This document shows positions 10,401 through 18,539 of a DNA stretch of 64,000 bases, in pieces. This DNA is from Nostoc sp. XA010. GTDB lineage: Bacteria; Cyanobacteriota; Cyanobacteriia; Cyanobacteriales; Nostocaceae. The stretch spans positions 119,103 through 183,102 of the forward strand of contig NZ_JAIVFX010000014.1 of assembly GCF_020829625.1 (NCBI RefSeq), given 5' to 3'. How positions within the stretch are numbered: position 1 is the stretch's first letter; each line of letters begins with the position of its first letter. The position numbers and the translations under genes were made by a program. The notes beneath the pieces were generated by a model. The model was given only the letters and a program-made list of their open reading frames with translations, was not told the origin of the DNA and did no database searches.

Positions 10401-10701
10401 GGTTGCTGGTATTGATTTAAGTGTGAGTAACCAAGGTAGTGCTACTTACAGTGGTACTTTCCAACCGGGTGCGATTTTTGTTCCCTTTATTATTGTTAAC
10501 GGTAGCCCTGATGCGCTTTTAGATAACAATTCTAATAACGATCCGGCGGTTTATTTTCCATTCTTGGGTGCTAATTCCGATCAGTCGGATCACATTCGCC
10601 TATTAGCAAGTAACACCTTTGGCTTTGAGGATTTGCCTGGTGGTGGCGACAGGGATTTCAATGATGTGATTATCAAAGCTAATTTGACAACTACAATTTA
10701 G
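7435..10701 (+). CDS. DUF4347 protein with seven FG-GAP/VCBS repeats, cadherin-like and DUF4114 regions
   Basis: This 1088-residue protein is a large surface or secreted type. Residues about 10-165 are a DUF4347 domain (VIIDSAIDDHQIL, IIAHGSPGSLQLG, ILIYGCEVARGETG). Residues about 169-505 are seven near-identical repeats of about 47 residues carrying the calcium-loop motif DFNGDGKLDL, as in integrin-like beta-propeller blades. Two cadherin-like segments follow (about 508-640, ending NFVVNDGS, and about 642-740), then a C-terminal DUF4114 region with FEDLPGGGDRDFNDV. No classical N-terminal signal is visible, as is usual for DUF4347 proteins, which are thought to leave through type I-like export. 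The role is probably adhesion or matrix, which is inference. Confidence 0.85.
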   Translation: MTTATITKHTLVIIDSAIDDHQILVQGIIPTAKVITLNKHEDGIAQISALSKNHPAASIQIIAHGSPGSLQLGNSQLSLDNLYTYRQQLQQWLAAEILIYGCEVARGETGKTFIEQLHQLTGANIAASAQKIGNAQHGGTWELEVKIGQIGSTLALQPEVKEAYPGVFATFGTATNFTVGSNPQSITVGDFNGDGKLDLAAANVNSNNVSLLLGDGTGGFATATNFTAGSNPRSVTVGDFNGDSKLDLAAANVNSNNVSLLLGNGTGGFATATNFTVGSSPYSITVADFNGDGKLDLAAANFYSNNVSVLLGDGTGGFATATNFTVGSNPQSITVADFNGDGKLDLAAANHFSYNVSVLLGDGTGGFATATNFTVGTNHPVSLTGRDFNSDGKLDLATANHDSDNVSVLLGDGTGGFATATNFTVGSSPQSVTVGDFNGDGKLDLAAANFYSNNVSVLLGDGTGGFATATNFTVGSNPQSVTVADFNGDSKLDLAAANISSNTVSVLLNVNLAPVTTATNTALAYTENDSATIIDPGITITDADSPNLSSATVTITNGFLATEDTLAFNDQNGITGSYTNGVLTLTGSATVADYQTALQSVTYQNSSDNLSTTPRTINFVVNDGSLNSTAVTRDINLTAVNDVPSDLELSANTVNDKATANTDIGTFSSTDPDQNDNFAYSLVSGIDDVDNNAFTIDSNSLKINNSPDFKTKSSYKIRVRTTDDGNLTFEKGLTINVNNNVETPSRLTNPNDDVFNITSEDIKAKLEIKLTGHSSKLVNELGLFTVDDAKGTINGIAPGAEGYAKAALDRSEVILSAIANIPNGFDTNNLTTLLELNSGQSFRFLLVQDGTLDGVRYNPNSIGKLLFSSVSTQKITDLGDDGFSLGWKDASGNSATDFNDLVVKIKQTDQALPLGTNLQNKFQGEVIDLRDVKQSVNAKFNVYREASYNNYVGFYQVTDENGGIDTNGDGNADILTGQAGYTQAAVRGRVAGIDLSVSNQGSATYSGTFQPGAIFVPFIIVNGSPDALLDNNSNNDPAVYFPFLGANSDQSDHIRLLASNTFGFEDLPGGGDRDFNDVIIKANLTTTI
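7942..8950 (+). repeat. Seven tandem ~141-bp coding repeats
   Basis: These are seven in-frame units of about 141 bp inside the DUF4347 gene, each encoding one ATNFTVGS...DFNGDGKLDLAAAN...GDGTGGF blade. The fifth unit is about one codon longer and the most divergent (TNHPVSLTGRDFNSDG). Nucleotide identity between units is very high, including third positions, which points to recent duplication or gene conversion. GC content is visibly higher than in the surrounding genes. Confidence 0.9.
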
Positions 10702-10734
10702 CAATTGTATCGCTCGTCTGATATCCGAAATACT

Positions 10735-10803
10735 GCGATGCCTACGGCGGTAAACTACGCAAATAGACCATGCTGTAGGGGCATAGCAATGCTGTGCCCT
10801 TAC
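10735..10803. repeat. Short dispersed repeat followed by a palindromic hairpin
   Basis: A degenerate short dispersed repeat (10735-10760, starting gcgatgcctacggcgg) is followed by a hairpin at 10775-10803 with 14-base arms (gtaggggcatagca and its complement, two mismatches) and a one-base loop. It lies about 70 bases after the stop of the DUF4347 gene, so the hairpin could serve as a terminator, although no T-run follows. Confidence 0.4.
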
Positions 10804-10940
10804 GAAAGAGGTGATTTTGCTGTGGTTAGGACGTGACGATGTGGGAGGGAGGAAAAAGAAGAGTTTATTCAGGCGCTGGAAGCAAATGTGAAAGCAGCGA
10901 TCGCCCCTGATAAAATAGATATTGTGAACAGTATGGATAT

Positions 10941-10968
10941 GCGTAGGCGTAGCCCGCCGCAGGCATCG
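10941..10968. repeat. Short dispersed repeat
   Basis: This copy reads gcgtaggcgtagcccgccgc then aggcatcg. It is in the opposite orientation to the copy at 2355 and lies in the gap between the DUF4347 gene and the Uma2 relic. No intact gene lies in 10702-11061; a short open stretch near 10855-10935 is not recognisable. Confidence 0.55.
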
Positions 10969-11061
10969 TTTTTTTGATCGCCCCTTGTAGAGACGCGATG
11001 AATCGCGTCTTTAATTATTTTATTTTCCCACAGTGACAACAATCTCAGAGGAAAGCGATCG

Positions 11062-11298
11062 CATATTGGATTTGTAGTTGAACAGAGATTGCCTTCTGAT
11101 AACCTCCAACCGTTGAAGGAAAAAATGCAGGAATAGATGAAAGAGCCAGGAGTACAGCTAGCCTTGCTAATTGACCGCAAGCATTGCCGAGTCTATATTT
11201 ATCGTCCTGGTGTACCAGAGAAATGTTTGGAAAATCCCGCGAATATTAGCGGTGAATCGGTATTACCTGAGTTTGTTTTGAATATGAGTAAAGTTTGA
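11062..11298 (+). pseudogene. Uma2-family nuclease relic (C-terminal part, in-frame stop)
   Basis: In one frame the DNA reads GFVVEQRLPSDNLQPLKEK, then MQE, a TAG at 11134-11136, and MKEPGVQLALLIDRKHCRVYI continuing to VLPEFVLNMSKV and TGA at 11296-11298. This is the conserved C-terminal half of Uma2 (DUF820) proteins, where the family has VELRSPSD, KMQEY, G.QLGWLIDR and VLPGFVL. The TAG replaces the expected Tyr codon. The N-terminal half is absent. The fragment after the stop could make at most a 53-residue peptide, so I call it a decayed gene. It sits about 100 bp before cysK on the same strand. Confidence 0.7.
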
Positions 11299-11395
11299 TA
11301 ATGTACACATCATCTGATTTTAGGCAAATTAGATGTAAATTATGCCACCGCTATAAGCCAAAATTTTTATAGATACTCACACAGGTATAGTCAAA

Positions 11396-12370
11396 ATGGA
11401 TATTAAGAATGGCTTCGTCGGCGCTGTTGGCAACACACCTCTGATTCGCTTAAACAGTTTCAGTGAAGAAACAGGATGTGAAATCCTCGCTAAAGCTGAA
11501 TTTCTCAATCCTGGCGGTTCCGTCAAAGACCGCGCCGCACTTTATATTATCAAAGACGCAGAAGAAAAAGGTTTACTCAAACCCGGTGGCACCGTTGTAG
11601 AAGGAACTGCTGGTAATACTGGCATTGGGCTGGCACATATTTGCAACGCCAAAGGCTACAAATGCCTAATTATTATTCCCGATACTCAGTCACAAGAAAA
11701 AATAGACGCACTGACAGCACTAGGCGCAGAAGTTCGTCCCGTGCCTGCTCTACCCTACAAAGACCCAAACAACTACGTCAAACTATCTGGTAGAGTTGCT
11801 GCTGAGTTGGAAAACGCTATTTGGGCAAATCAGTTTGATAACTTAGCCAACCGCCGCGCCCACTATGAAACCACAGGGCCAGAAATTTGGACACAGACAG
11901 ATGGTAAAATAGATGCATGGACCACTGCAACTGGTACTGGTGGTACTTATGCTGGTGTGGCGTTGTACTTAAAAGAACAAAATCCGGCGATTAAATGCGT
12001 TGTTGCCGATCCACTGGGTAGCGCACTTTATAGCTATGTCAAAACCGGCGAACTCAATACAGAAGGAAATTCCATCACCGAAGGCATTGGTAATGGTCGC
12101 GTCACAGCCAATATGGAAGGCGCACCTGCCGACGATGCCATTCAAATCGATGACCAAGAAGCTTTACGGGTAGTTTACCAACTGCTAAGAAAAGATGGGT
12201 TGTTAATGGGCGGCTCAACAGGCATTAATGTTGGCGCAGCTGTTGCCATAGCGAAGCAGTTGGGGCCAGGACATACCATTGTCACTATCTTATGTGATAG
12301 TGGTTCCCGCTATCAGTCGCGGATATTCAATCCTGAATGGCTAGCCTCAAAAGGACTTTCAATAGATTAG
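11396..12370 (+). CDS. cysK: Cysteine synthase (O-acetylserine sulfhydrylase)
   Basis: This 324-residue PLP enzyme makes L-cysteine from O-acetylserine and sulfide in the cytosol. The start MDIKNGFVGAVGNTPLIRLN is typical. PGGSVKDRAA carries the PLP Lys, GTAGNTGIG is the substrate/PLP loop, and GGSTGINVGAA is the C-terminal phosphate-binding loop. Length matches the family. Some members of this clade are annotated as cystathionine beta-synthase-like, but there is no CBS domain here. It stands alone, with the Uma2 relic upstream and a heptamer repeat directly downstream. Confidence 0.9.
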   Translation: MDIKNGFVGAVGNTPLIRLNSFSEETGCEILAKAEFLNPGGSVKDRAALYIIKDAEEKGLLKPGGTVVEGTAGNTGIGLAHICNAKGYKCLIIIPDTQSQEKIDALTALGAEVRPVPALPYKDPNNYVKLSGRVAAELENAIWANQFDNLANRRAHYETTGPEIWTQTDGKIDAWTTATGTGGTYAGVALYLKEQNPAIKCVVADPLGSALYSYVKTGELNTEGNSITEGIGNGRVTANMEGAPADDAIQIDDQEALRVVYQLLRKDGLLMGGSTGINVGAAVAIAKQLGPGHTIVTILCDSGSRYQSRIFNPEWLASKGLSID

Positions 12371-12400
12371 TCATTAGTCATTAGTCATTGGTCATTGGCT
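12371..12400. repeat. Heptamer tandem repeat (STRR type)
   Basis: Three to four copies of a 7-base unit (tcattag, last copy tcattgg) begin at the cysK stop codon. More of the same text (atgacaaatgaca) flanks a short dispersed repeat at 12431-12461 that runs up to the next gene. Such short tandemly repeated heptamers are characteristic of Nostoc and Anabaena. Confidence 0.65.
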
Positions 12401-12472
12401 TCGACTTTTGACGCAATGACAAATGACATAGACGCTCTTTGGCGGCTTCCCGTAGGGTAGGACAAAGGACAA

Positions 12473-12799
12473 ATGACAACTCAACCATCAAACTTCCCCA
12501 CAATAGACCAACCCTCTTCTCCTAAATGTGTGCGGGTTTGTCAAAATCGCACTTGCAAAAAGCAAGGTGCAGTTAAGGTTTTAGCAGCTTTTGCAGCTTT
12601 GCCAATCCCTGGTGTAACGGTAACGGCTAGCAGCTGTTTAGGACAATGCGGCAATGGGCCAATGGTGCTGGTATTACCCGATATGGTCTGGTATAGCAGC
12701 GTTCAACCCGATGAAGTATCTCTACTGATAGAAAATCATTTGCTAGGTGGTGAAAGAGTCCAACAGATGCTCTATTATCGGTTTCATCCCCAGAAATAA
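12473..12799 (+). CDS. Thioredoxin-like [2Fe-2S] ferredoxin domain protein
   Basis: This is a 108-residue protein. Cys positions in CVRVCQNRTCKKQGA and SSCLGQCGNGP fit the thioredoxin-like 2Fe-2S fold (CxxxxC ... CxxxC), followed by PMVLVLPDMVWY. Such small ferredoxins are soluble electron carriers; the partner is unknown. The start is the ATG at 12473, placed right after the repeat-rich gap, with no strong ribosome-binding site. It is followed 55 bp later by the DUF5331 gene on the same strand, possibly co-transcribed. Confidence 0.82.
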   Translation: MTTQPSNFPTIDQPSSPKCVRVCQNRTCKKQGAVKVLAAFAALPIPGVTVTASSCLGQCGNGPMVLVLPDMVWYSSVQPDEVSLLIENHLLGGERVQQMLYYRFHPQK

Positions 12800-12854
12800 A
12801 GCCAAATTTTCAATATCAATGTCTGCAATATTGTTGACTGAAGTGAGGCATCCC

Positions 12855-13811
12855 ATGAATATCCAACAGCTGCGTCAATCCTTAAAACAAAACTGGCTGA
12901 GTTACTACGAGCAAAATATTTCCTGGCTGGTCAAAATGCGAATTTGGGGCACTTACGATGGTCTGCGCCGTCCTTTGTCCGGTTTTATTTTGGCAACACT
13001 CTCTGTTTTAGAACCCCAGTTTGATGAAATACTTGCTTTTATGATGGATCTGAGTAACGATCCAGATAAAATAGTCGCCGCTTTAGGTCTTAACTTCAGT
13101 CCTGATCAAGAGTTACGTTTAATAAAATCAGAGCATTCTATAGTTATAAGCCAAGTTGAAAGCGAGTTGCCAGATGAGAAATATTCTGAGGATAAACATC
13201 TATCATCGGTTGTAACTGCCAGCAAGATTGCTTCTCATTCTCTTGCCAATACTCTAGATTCCAACTTGCCACGCGCCGATCAAGTTGTGCCATCATTTAC
13301 AGCTACTACTGAGGTAGTTCGCACACGCAAACCTGAGTTGGTAGTTGCAGCAACTAAAGTTGCTCCAGACACTCCGGCAAAAACGCCATCCTCCGGTTTG
13401 CTAAAGGAACATCAACCAGTACGCTGGCACTCTGGTCAGTTACCTTCACGAGGATCGGCGACAATGACCAGTGAGGTTAACAGCAAAGCTAAAATGCCAT
13501 CTGTGGCATTAGCTACTGAGGTTAAAAGCAACGCACCATCTGGCCGAATCCCTGTGGGTGCATCATTGGCAATTACCACTGAGATTAACAGTAATGGTAA
13601 ACCAGTGCGATCGCCCCTTGGGCGGCTCCCTTCAGGGGCATCGCGAGCAATTACTACTGAGGTTAAAAGTAACGGCAAACACCCGAATATTCAACCAGAA
13701 AATGTTAATAGCAAAGTGAATCTAGAAACCACTAATGCCCGCAGTATAGCTTCTTGGGTAGATGAGTTTTGTTATGGCACTAGGGATAAAGAAGAAGATA
13801 TTTTGACTTGA
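12855..13811 (+). CDS. DUF5331 domain protein with a repeat-rich C-terminal half
   Basis: I take MNIQQLRQSLKQNWLSYY at 12855 as the start, because the in-frame extension back to 12747 overlaps the ferredoxin gene and is unlike the family. The first 90 residues are the DUF5331 domain (MRIWGTYDGLRRPLSGFI, ATLSVLEPQFDEI). Residues about 190-280 are low-complexity imperfect repeats built on ITTEVKSNGK and GRLPSGAS. The protein ends in SWVDEFCYGTRDKEED. There is no signal peptide or membrane span. Function is unknown; the tail looks disordered. One repeat unit is encoded by DNA resembling a short dispersed repeat (13608-13646). Confidence 0.72.
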   Translation: MNIQQLRQSLKQNWLSYYEQNISWLVKMRIWGTYDGLRRPLSGFILATLSVLEPQFDEILAFMMDLSNDPDKIVAALGLNFSPDQELRLIKSEHSIVISQVESELPDEKYSEDKHLSSVVTASKIASHSLANTLDSNLPRADQVVPSFTATTEVVRTRKPELVVAATKVAPDTPAKTPSSGLLKEHQPVRWHSGQLPSRGSATMTSEVNSKAKMPSVALATEVKSNAPSGRIPVGASLAITTEINSNGKPVRSPLGRLPSGASRAITTEVKSNGKHPNIQPENVNSKVNLETTNARSIASWVDEFCYGTRDKEEDILT

Positions 13812-13816
13812 ATTAG

Positions 13817-14812
13817 TTATGGGTAATCGTGAGAAACAAACGGGATTTCTATGACTTCACCTTCAGTTTCTCCCACTTTGACTTTCAAGCCCACGCCACC
13901 AGCTTTAGTACGAATGTAACCTAGTCCAAAGTAACCATCAGTGGTTTCTGTGTAACTGGTAAGTTTGCCGACCTTTTCATCTCCAACTGCGATCGCACTT
14001 CCAACTGAAGCAGGGGCACTGAGGCGGATACCCAAAAGGTGTTGTTTTACACCTTTATATGTATTTAATCGAGCAATAGTTTCTTGCCCAATATAGCAAC
14101 CTTTAGTAAAAGAAATTGTTTGCCACAAACCAACTTCCAGAGGATTATAATCATCTGTGAGTTCTGCATCTGGGGCGGGGCGCCCTTGTAAGATTCGCAA
14201 GGCATCCCAGGCGCGATCGCTCATTTCTACTGCCCCAGCTTCTAACAATTTATTCCACACCGAAGATTTATCAGTATTGGGGAAAGTTAAGGTATATCCG
14301 GGAGCAGCTAACCCACTACCCACAGCAATCCGCACTTCTTCAGCCGGAGCAATGGTGTATACTTTGTGACTTCCGTAAGGTTGCCCAATGAGTTCGCCAA
14401 TACCCAACTTTTCTAAAACAGCGTCGCTTCCTGGGCCAATCAGGCTGAAGGTGTTGGTGTCTTCTGTGATATCAGATAATTCCACCTTGTCGGCAAAGAA
14501 AATATATTTATCCAGCCATTCCATGAGATATTGGCGGCGGTTAGGTGAAACCAGCAGGATTACCGCATCTTCTCTAACGTAGGCGGTTGCTAAATCAATT
14601 GTTCTGGCTGTGGAAGTGACGAAAACAGTATCACAACCTTGTCCTGGCTTGAGTATTTGGAAATTGTTAGTACTTTGGTTGTGTAAGAAGTTGAGGCGAT
14701 CGTCGCCAGCTACTTTTATACGTCCCCAGGCGGTGCGATCGCATATTGCAACCCCGACTCTGGCAGCTTGGATAGCTGCTGCATCTTTATCGTCAATTGT
14801 AGATGTTGGCAT
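13817..14812 (-). CDS. ygfZ: Folate-binding YgfZ/GcvT-like protein
   Basis: This 331-residue protein is of the YgfZ family, tetrahydrofolate-binding and linked in other bacteria to repair or assembly of Fe-S enzymes. The diagnostic segment KGCYIGQETIARLNTYKG with its conserved Cys is present, and the N-terminal GcvT-like fold shows RIKVAGDDRLNFLHNQSTN. Length is normal. It is convergent with the DUF5331 gene, with only five bases between the two stops. Confidence 0.88.
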   Translation of the reverse strand: MPTSTIDDKDAAAIQAARVGVAICDRTAWGRIKVAGDDRLNFLHNQSTNNFQILKPGQGCDTVFVTSTARTIDLATAYVREDAVILLVSPNRRQYLMEWLDKYIFFADKVELSDITEDTNTFSLIGPGSDAVLEKLGIGELIGQPYGSHKVYTIAPAEEVRIAVGSGLAAPGYTLTFPNTDKSSVWNKLLEAGAVEMSDRAWDALRILQGRPAPDAELTDDYNPLEVGLWQTISFTKGCYIGQETIARLNTYKGVKQHLLGIRLSAPASVGSAIAVGDEKVGKLTSYTETTDGYFGLGYIRTKAGGVGLKVKVGETEGEVIEIPFVSHDYP

Positions 14813-14908
14813 GGTGATGAGAAGTTGCCCTGTTTCAATGTTGTCGCACTGAAAATCTTAGCAAATAAGCGTTTGCGGCTTCAATGGCAAAGGAGTGAAA
14901 AGGGCGAG

Positions 14909-14938
14909 GCGATGCCTACGTTGGGCTGCGCCTACGCT
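14909..14938. repeat. Short dispersed repeat
   Basis: This copy reads gcgatgcctacg then ttgggctgcgcctacgct. It lies in the 254-bp gap between the divergent start of ygfZ and the end of the TPR gene. Confidence 0.55.
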
Positions 14939-15066
14939 ATTTTTCAAAATTACATTGTAATTGAGTCTTTTTTTATTTGGAAGTCTCAGATCAGAATTTC
15001 TTTTCTCACATTTGAATTTTGAATCCTTCAATCCAAAATTCGAGAATTGAATAGCGTTAAGACTGC

Positions 15067-16296
15067 TTACAAATTTGCTTTCGAGACTTTTTTAATTTGC
15101 CCAGCAAAGTATGCTTCCTCATGTTTGAGTTGTTGCGCTACTTCTAACCCTTTTTGAAAAGCTATTAGTGCTTGAGGAAATTCTTTGCGTTCTACATACA
15201 ATTGCCCAATTTGGTCATAAGCTTGCATCAGCCCGTAAAAATTGGCCGCTTGCGTCTCTGTTTCCACAAGAATTTGGCTAGCCTGCAAAGCCTCGTCTGT
15301 TTGTCCTTGAGCGCGGTACAGCGCAATTAACTTTTGCAAAGCTTCACCAGCACGAACGAACTCCTTTAATTGCCAAGCAGTAGTATAAGCTTCTTGATAA
15401 TTATTAAAAGCTTCTAGCAGTAAGTTAGGATCTTTCTTTGCCAGAGATTCGTAATCTGAAGCGATCGCTAGCTTTAATTCTGGTATTTCAGTAAGATTAT
15501 TTTCACTAACGTAAATTTCTACTAGTTTATTAAGTACATTCAATGACTGCTGTGGTTGGCTTGTTCGGTCGTAAATTTCAGCCAACTGTCGCAGATATGT
15601 TACCTGGTTTACACGTTCGCCTTGAGAACTAGCTAGACTCAACAATTCCTCGTAGATTGGCGCAGCTTTGGGATAATCAAACCAACTCAAATGCACCTCT
15701 CCAATTGTCTTGAGGGTTTGTATGAGTGCTGTTGTATCTTTTTGCTGCCGCACAACTAGCAAAACTTGGTCGTAAGCTTCCGCAGCTAGTTTAGGCGATC
15801 GCACATTTTGATAAGCTTGACCTAGCGATCGCCACAATTCTAGATCAATTGGGGCAGTTGTTTTCTGAGATTGTGCCTGCTTTTGAATTGCTTGCAATCG
15901 CTGCGTAATATATTGTACTTCTTGTGCATCATTTTGCTTCCAGGCGATCGCCCCGACTCGTGATAGTGCTTGCACCTCTGCTAATGAACCTAAAAAGCGG
16001 CGCAAACGAAGTTCCCGGTTCCAAATTTCAAACGCCGCCACCTGATCTCCTGCTTGCAGTTTCGCTGCTGCTTCTTGATTTAAAGCATCCAGCACTGGTT
16101 CTAACTTTTGCTGTTCTTGGAGAGTTAACGGCTGTTTATCTTTGGGCAAACGTGGTAGCAGTGGATCGGGTGTGGTAATTTCTAGGGGATTAGGAGGAAA
16201 TTTATCCGGTGCTTTGGGGTTTTTAGTCTGTGCCAGCGTCAAGGAACTGCTAAAGAGTATAGCGGCAGTAACAATCATAATTAAGCGCCTAAACAT
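15067..16296 (-). CDS. Exported TPR-repeat protein
   Basis: This is a 409-residue protein. The first 22 residues (MFRRLIMIVTAAILFSSSLT, cut after LAQ) form a Sec signal peptide, followed by a Pro-rich linker. From about residue 150 to the end are TPR-like helical pairs (AAPIYEELLSLASSQGE, FPQALIAFQKGLEVAQQL). It is probably a periplasmic scaffold. A purine-rich aaggta precedes the ATG at 16296. Its exact partner is unknown and the neighbours give no hint. Confidence 0.75.
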   Translation of the reverse strand: MFRRLIMIVTAAILFSSSLTLAQTKNPKAPDKFPPNPLEITTPDPLLPRLPKDKQPLTLQEQQKLEPVLDALNQEAAAKLQAGDQVAAFEIWNRELRLRRFLGSLAEVQALSRVGAIAWKQNDAQEVQYITQRLQAIQKQAQSQKTTAPIDLELWRSLGQAYQNVRSPKLAAEAYDQVLLVVRQQKDTTALIQTLKTIGEVHLSWFDYPKAAPIYEELLSLASSQGERVNQVTYLRQLAEIYDRTSQPQQSLNVLNKLVEIYVSENNLTEIPELKLAIASDYESLAKKDPNLLLEAFNNYQEAYTTAWQLKEFVRAGEALQKLIALYRAQGQTDEALQASQILVETETQAANFYGLMQAYDQIGQLYVERKEFPQALIAFQKGLEVAQQLKHEEAYFAGQIKKVSKANL

Positions 16297-17026
16297 GGGT
16301 ACTTTACCTTGCCTTGAGTTGGTTGCATAAGTTAATTATCCCCATACCCTATTATTTTTACCTTATTCCAGCAATTCCAAAGCGTCACTGACATTACTTT
16401 ATGTCTCTATCTATTCCAAACACTAAATACATCAATTTAATATCAAGCTAATATTTAAGTGCAATTGCTGAATTTCAATATCGTATTTACATAATTTATG
16501 CAAGCGAGAATCTCTTGAAAATGGGTGCGGGATATACTGAATAATTTAATAAAGTTTATTATTTGTCTTCCCATGAGTCAGGAAATATACGCTCCCAATA
16601 ATTAACTAATATAGGTATCCTTTATTAGAGCTAATTTGCTCTAGAAGTTAAGAAACTTGGTATCAGTTAGCACGACTATGACGAGTAGTACCGTGAAAAA
16701 CGTTTGGCATTACTGATTTAGAGTATGAATCAAGAGGTAGACAGGCGATATATCGCGTCTTTATATAAATTTTCTTATTCAGCAAGCCAATTTTTTCATG
16801 GGTCTTGTTTGGTTAGAACGAAGATATAGCCGCTTGGACTCTGGCTGCTAGTCACCCTTCTCCTTCTGTGCGGTGGTACGACGCTAACGCATAGCTTGCT
16901 TAGGGGTAAGGACTTTCTTTCTAAGGTCGCTAACACTGCACTAATAGGTGTTACCCGTCTACAGAGATGGCTCACCGTTTTTACCAATTTAGTCAGCAGC
17001 TACTTTTTCAACTAGGAAGGTAAAAA
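16297..17026. other. Intergenic region, nothing recognised
   Basis: This is a 730-bp gap between divergent genes (TPR protein and CHASE3 kinase). I see no convincing ORF, tRNA or repeat array. It presumably holds both promoters. A run near 16810-16985 is less AT-rich than its surroundings but codes for nothing recognisable. Confidence 0.4.
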
Positions 17027-18520
17027 ATGGAATGGGCTATTTACAAAAAGAATACGGGCAGTTTTGTAATAGCAGTCGCAATTATGACTGGTGTTGGCGT
17101 AATTTCGTATCTTAGTTTGCTTCAGTATAGAGAAAACGCTCAATGGGTAACACATACACGCGAGGTGCTAGAAAAGACTAAAGAAGTAATGTCACAGGTC
17201 AAAGATGCAGAAACTGGACAACGGGGCTATCTTCTCACGGGTAAAGAACGGTATCTAGCACCCTATCGCACTGCAACTAGCGAGATTACTCAGAATATTA
17301 AGACTTTGCGCCAATTGACTGCGGATAACCCCAATCAACAACGGCGGCTCGATCGCCTTGAACCCCTGGTCGCCAAAAAACTAGTTTTGATGGAACAGGC
17401 GATTAACGCCAGGAGCAAAAATTTAGAGTCCGCGCTGCAAATAGTTCAGACAGATCAGGGTCAGCAGATCATGGAGGACATCCGAATGCTGACTAGAGAT
17501 ATGGAGAACGAAGAGAATCAGTTGTTGAAACAGAGGTCGATAGAGGCGAACATTAGCGCTCATCAAACAACTTTGCTGACTATTTTTGGCAGCGTTATCG
17601 CTTCTGCGATCGTCGGTTTAGCAGCCATAATTACCAATCAAGAACTTCTCAAACGCAAGCGGATGGAAAATTCTCTGCAAAAAGCTCGTGATGAGTTAGA
17701 AATAGAGGTTAGCAAACGGACTGCCGAACTGAGAAACACTAACGAAGAATTGCAAACTGAAATTAATGAGCGTAAAAAGGCAGAGTCAGAGATTCTGCGC
17801 TTGAACGTTGAGCTTGAGGGGCGAGTTGCAGAACGCACAGCACAACTCGAAGCCACTAATAAAGAGATGGAAGCATTTAGTTATTCTGTGTCTCACGATC
17901 TGCGGGCCCCCTTGCGGAGCATCGACGGCTTTAGCCAAGCGCTACTAGAAGATTATAGTGATAACCTTGACGCACTAGGCCAAAACTACCTACAGCGAGT
18001 TCGTGCAGCCACCCAGCGAATGGCACAACTGATCGACGATTTACTGAATCTGTCACGACTGACGCGTAGTGAGATGCGTTACGAAAAGGTGGATCTGAGC
18101 GCACTGGTGGAAGCGATCGCCACAGAGTTGCACAGAACACAACCAGAACGCCAAGTAGAGTTTGTAATTACACCGGGATTGGTTGCCAATGGTGATACTC
18201 ATCTTTTAGGGATCGTGCTAGAAAACCTGCTGGGTAACGCGTGGAAGTTTACAGGAAAAAATCAAAAAGCACGCATAGAATTTGGGTTTTTGCAGGAAGA
18301 TGACACCCATGTATATTTTGTCCGTGACGATGGCACAGGCTTCGATATGGCCTATGTTGAGAAACTCTTTGGTGCTTTTCAGCGCCTGCACGCTATGACT
18401 GAGTTTGAAGGCACTGGTATCGGACTAGCTACTGTGCAGCGCATTGTCCACCGTCATGGTGGCCGTGTCTGGGCCCAAAGTGCAGTAGAGCAAGGCGCAA
18501 CATTTTACTTCACCCTTTAG
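17027..18520 (+). CDS. CHASE3-domain sensor histidine kinase
   Basis: This 497-residue membrane kinase opens with a transmembrane segment at about 12-31. A CHASE3 sensory region follows at about 35-175 (KDAETGQRGYLLTGKERYL, the family signature), then a second transmembrane segment at about 183-202 and a coiled coil at about 205-285. The HisKA domain has SYSVSHDLRAPLRSIDGF with phospho-acceptor His290, of the type seen in cyanobacterial phytochrome-like kinases. The HATPase shows LENLLGNAWKFT (N box), DDGTGFD and GTGIGLA. A good ribosome-binding site (aggaaggt) precedes the ATG. It is followed after 19 bp by an Rcp1-type regulator, its likely phosphate acceptor. Confidence 0.9.
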   Translation: MEWAIYKKNTGSFVIAVAIMTGVGVISYLSLLQYRENAQWVTHTREVLEKTKEVMSQVKDAETGQRGYLLTGKERYLAPYRTATSEITQNIKTLRQLTADNPNQQRRLDRLEPLVAKKLVLMEQAINARSKNLESALQIVQTDQGQQIMEDIRMLTRDMENEENQLLKQRSIEANISAHQTTLLTIFGSVIASAIVGLAAIITNQELLKRKRMENSLQKARDELEIEVSKRTAELRNTNEELQTEINERKKAESEILRLNVELEGRVAERTAQLEATNKEMEAFSYSVSHDLRAPLRSIDGFSQALLEDYSDNLDALGQNYLQRVRAATQRMAQLIDDLLNLSRLTRSEMRYEKVDLSALVEAIATELHRTQPERQVEFVITPGLVANGDTHLLGIVLENLLGNAWKFTGKNQKARIEFGFLQEDDTHVYFVRDDGTGFDMAYVEKLFGAFQRLHAMTEFEGTGIGLATVQRIVHRHGGRVWAQSAVEQGATFYFTL

Positions 18521-18539
18521 CTATAGGAGAACATACAAC

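Noticed and set aside
16796..16987. 63-codon minus-strand frame in the gap before the CHASE3 kinase
   Set aside because: It is Arg/Ser/Val-rich without domain features and is not preceded by a ribosome-binding site.
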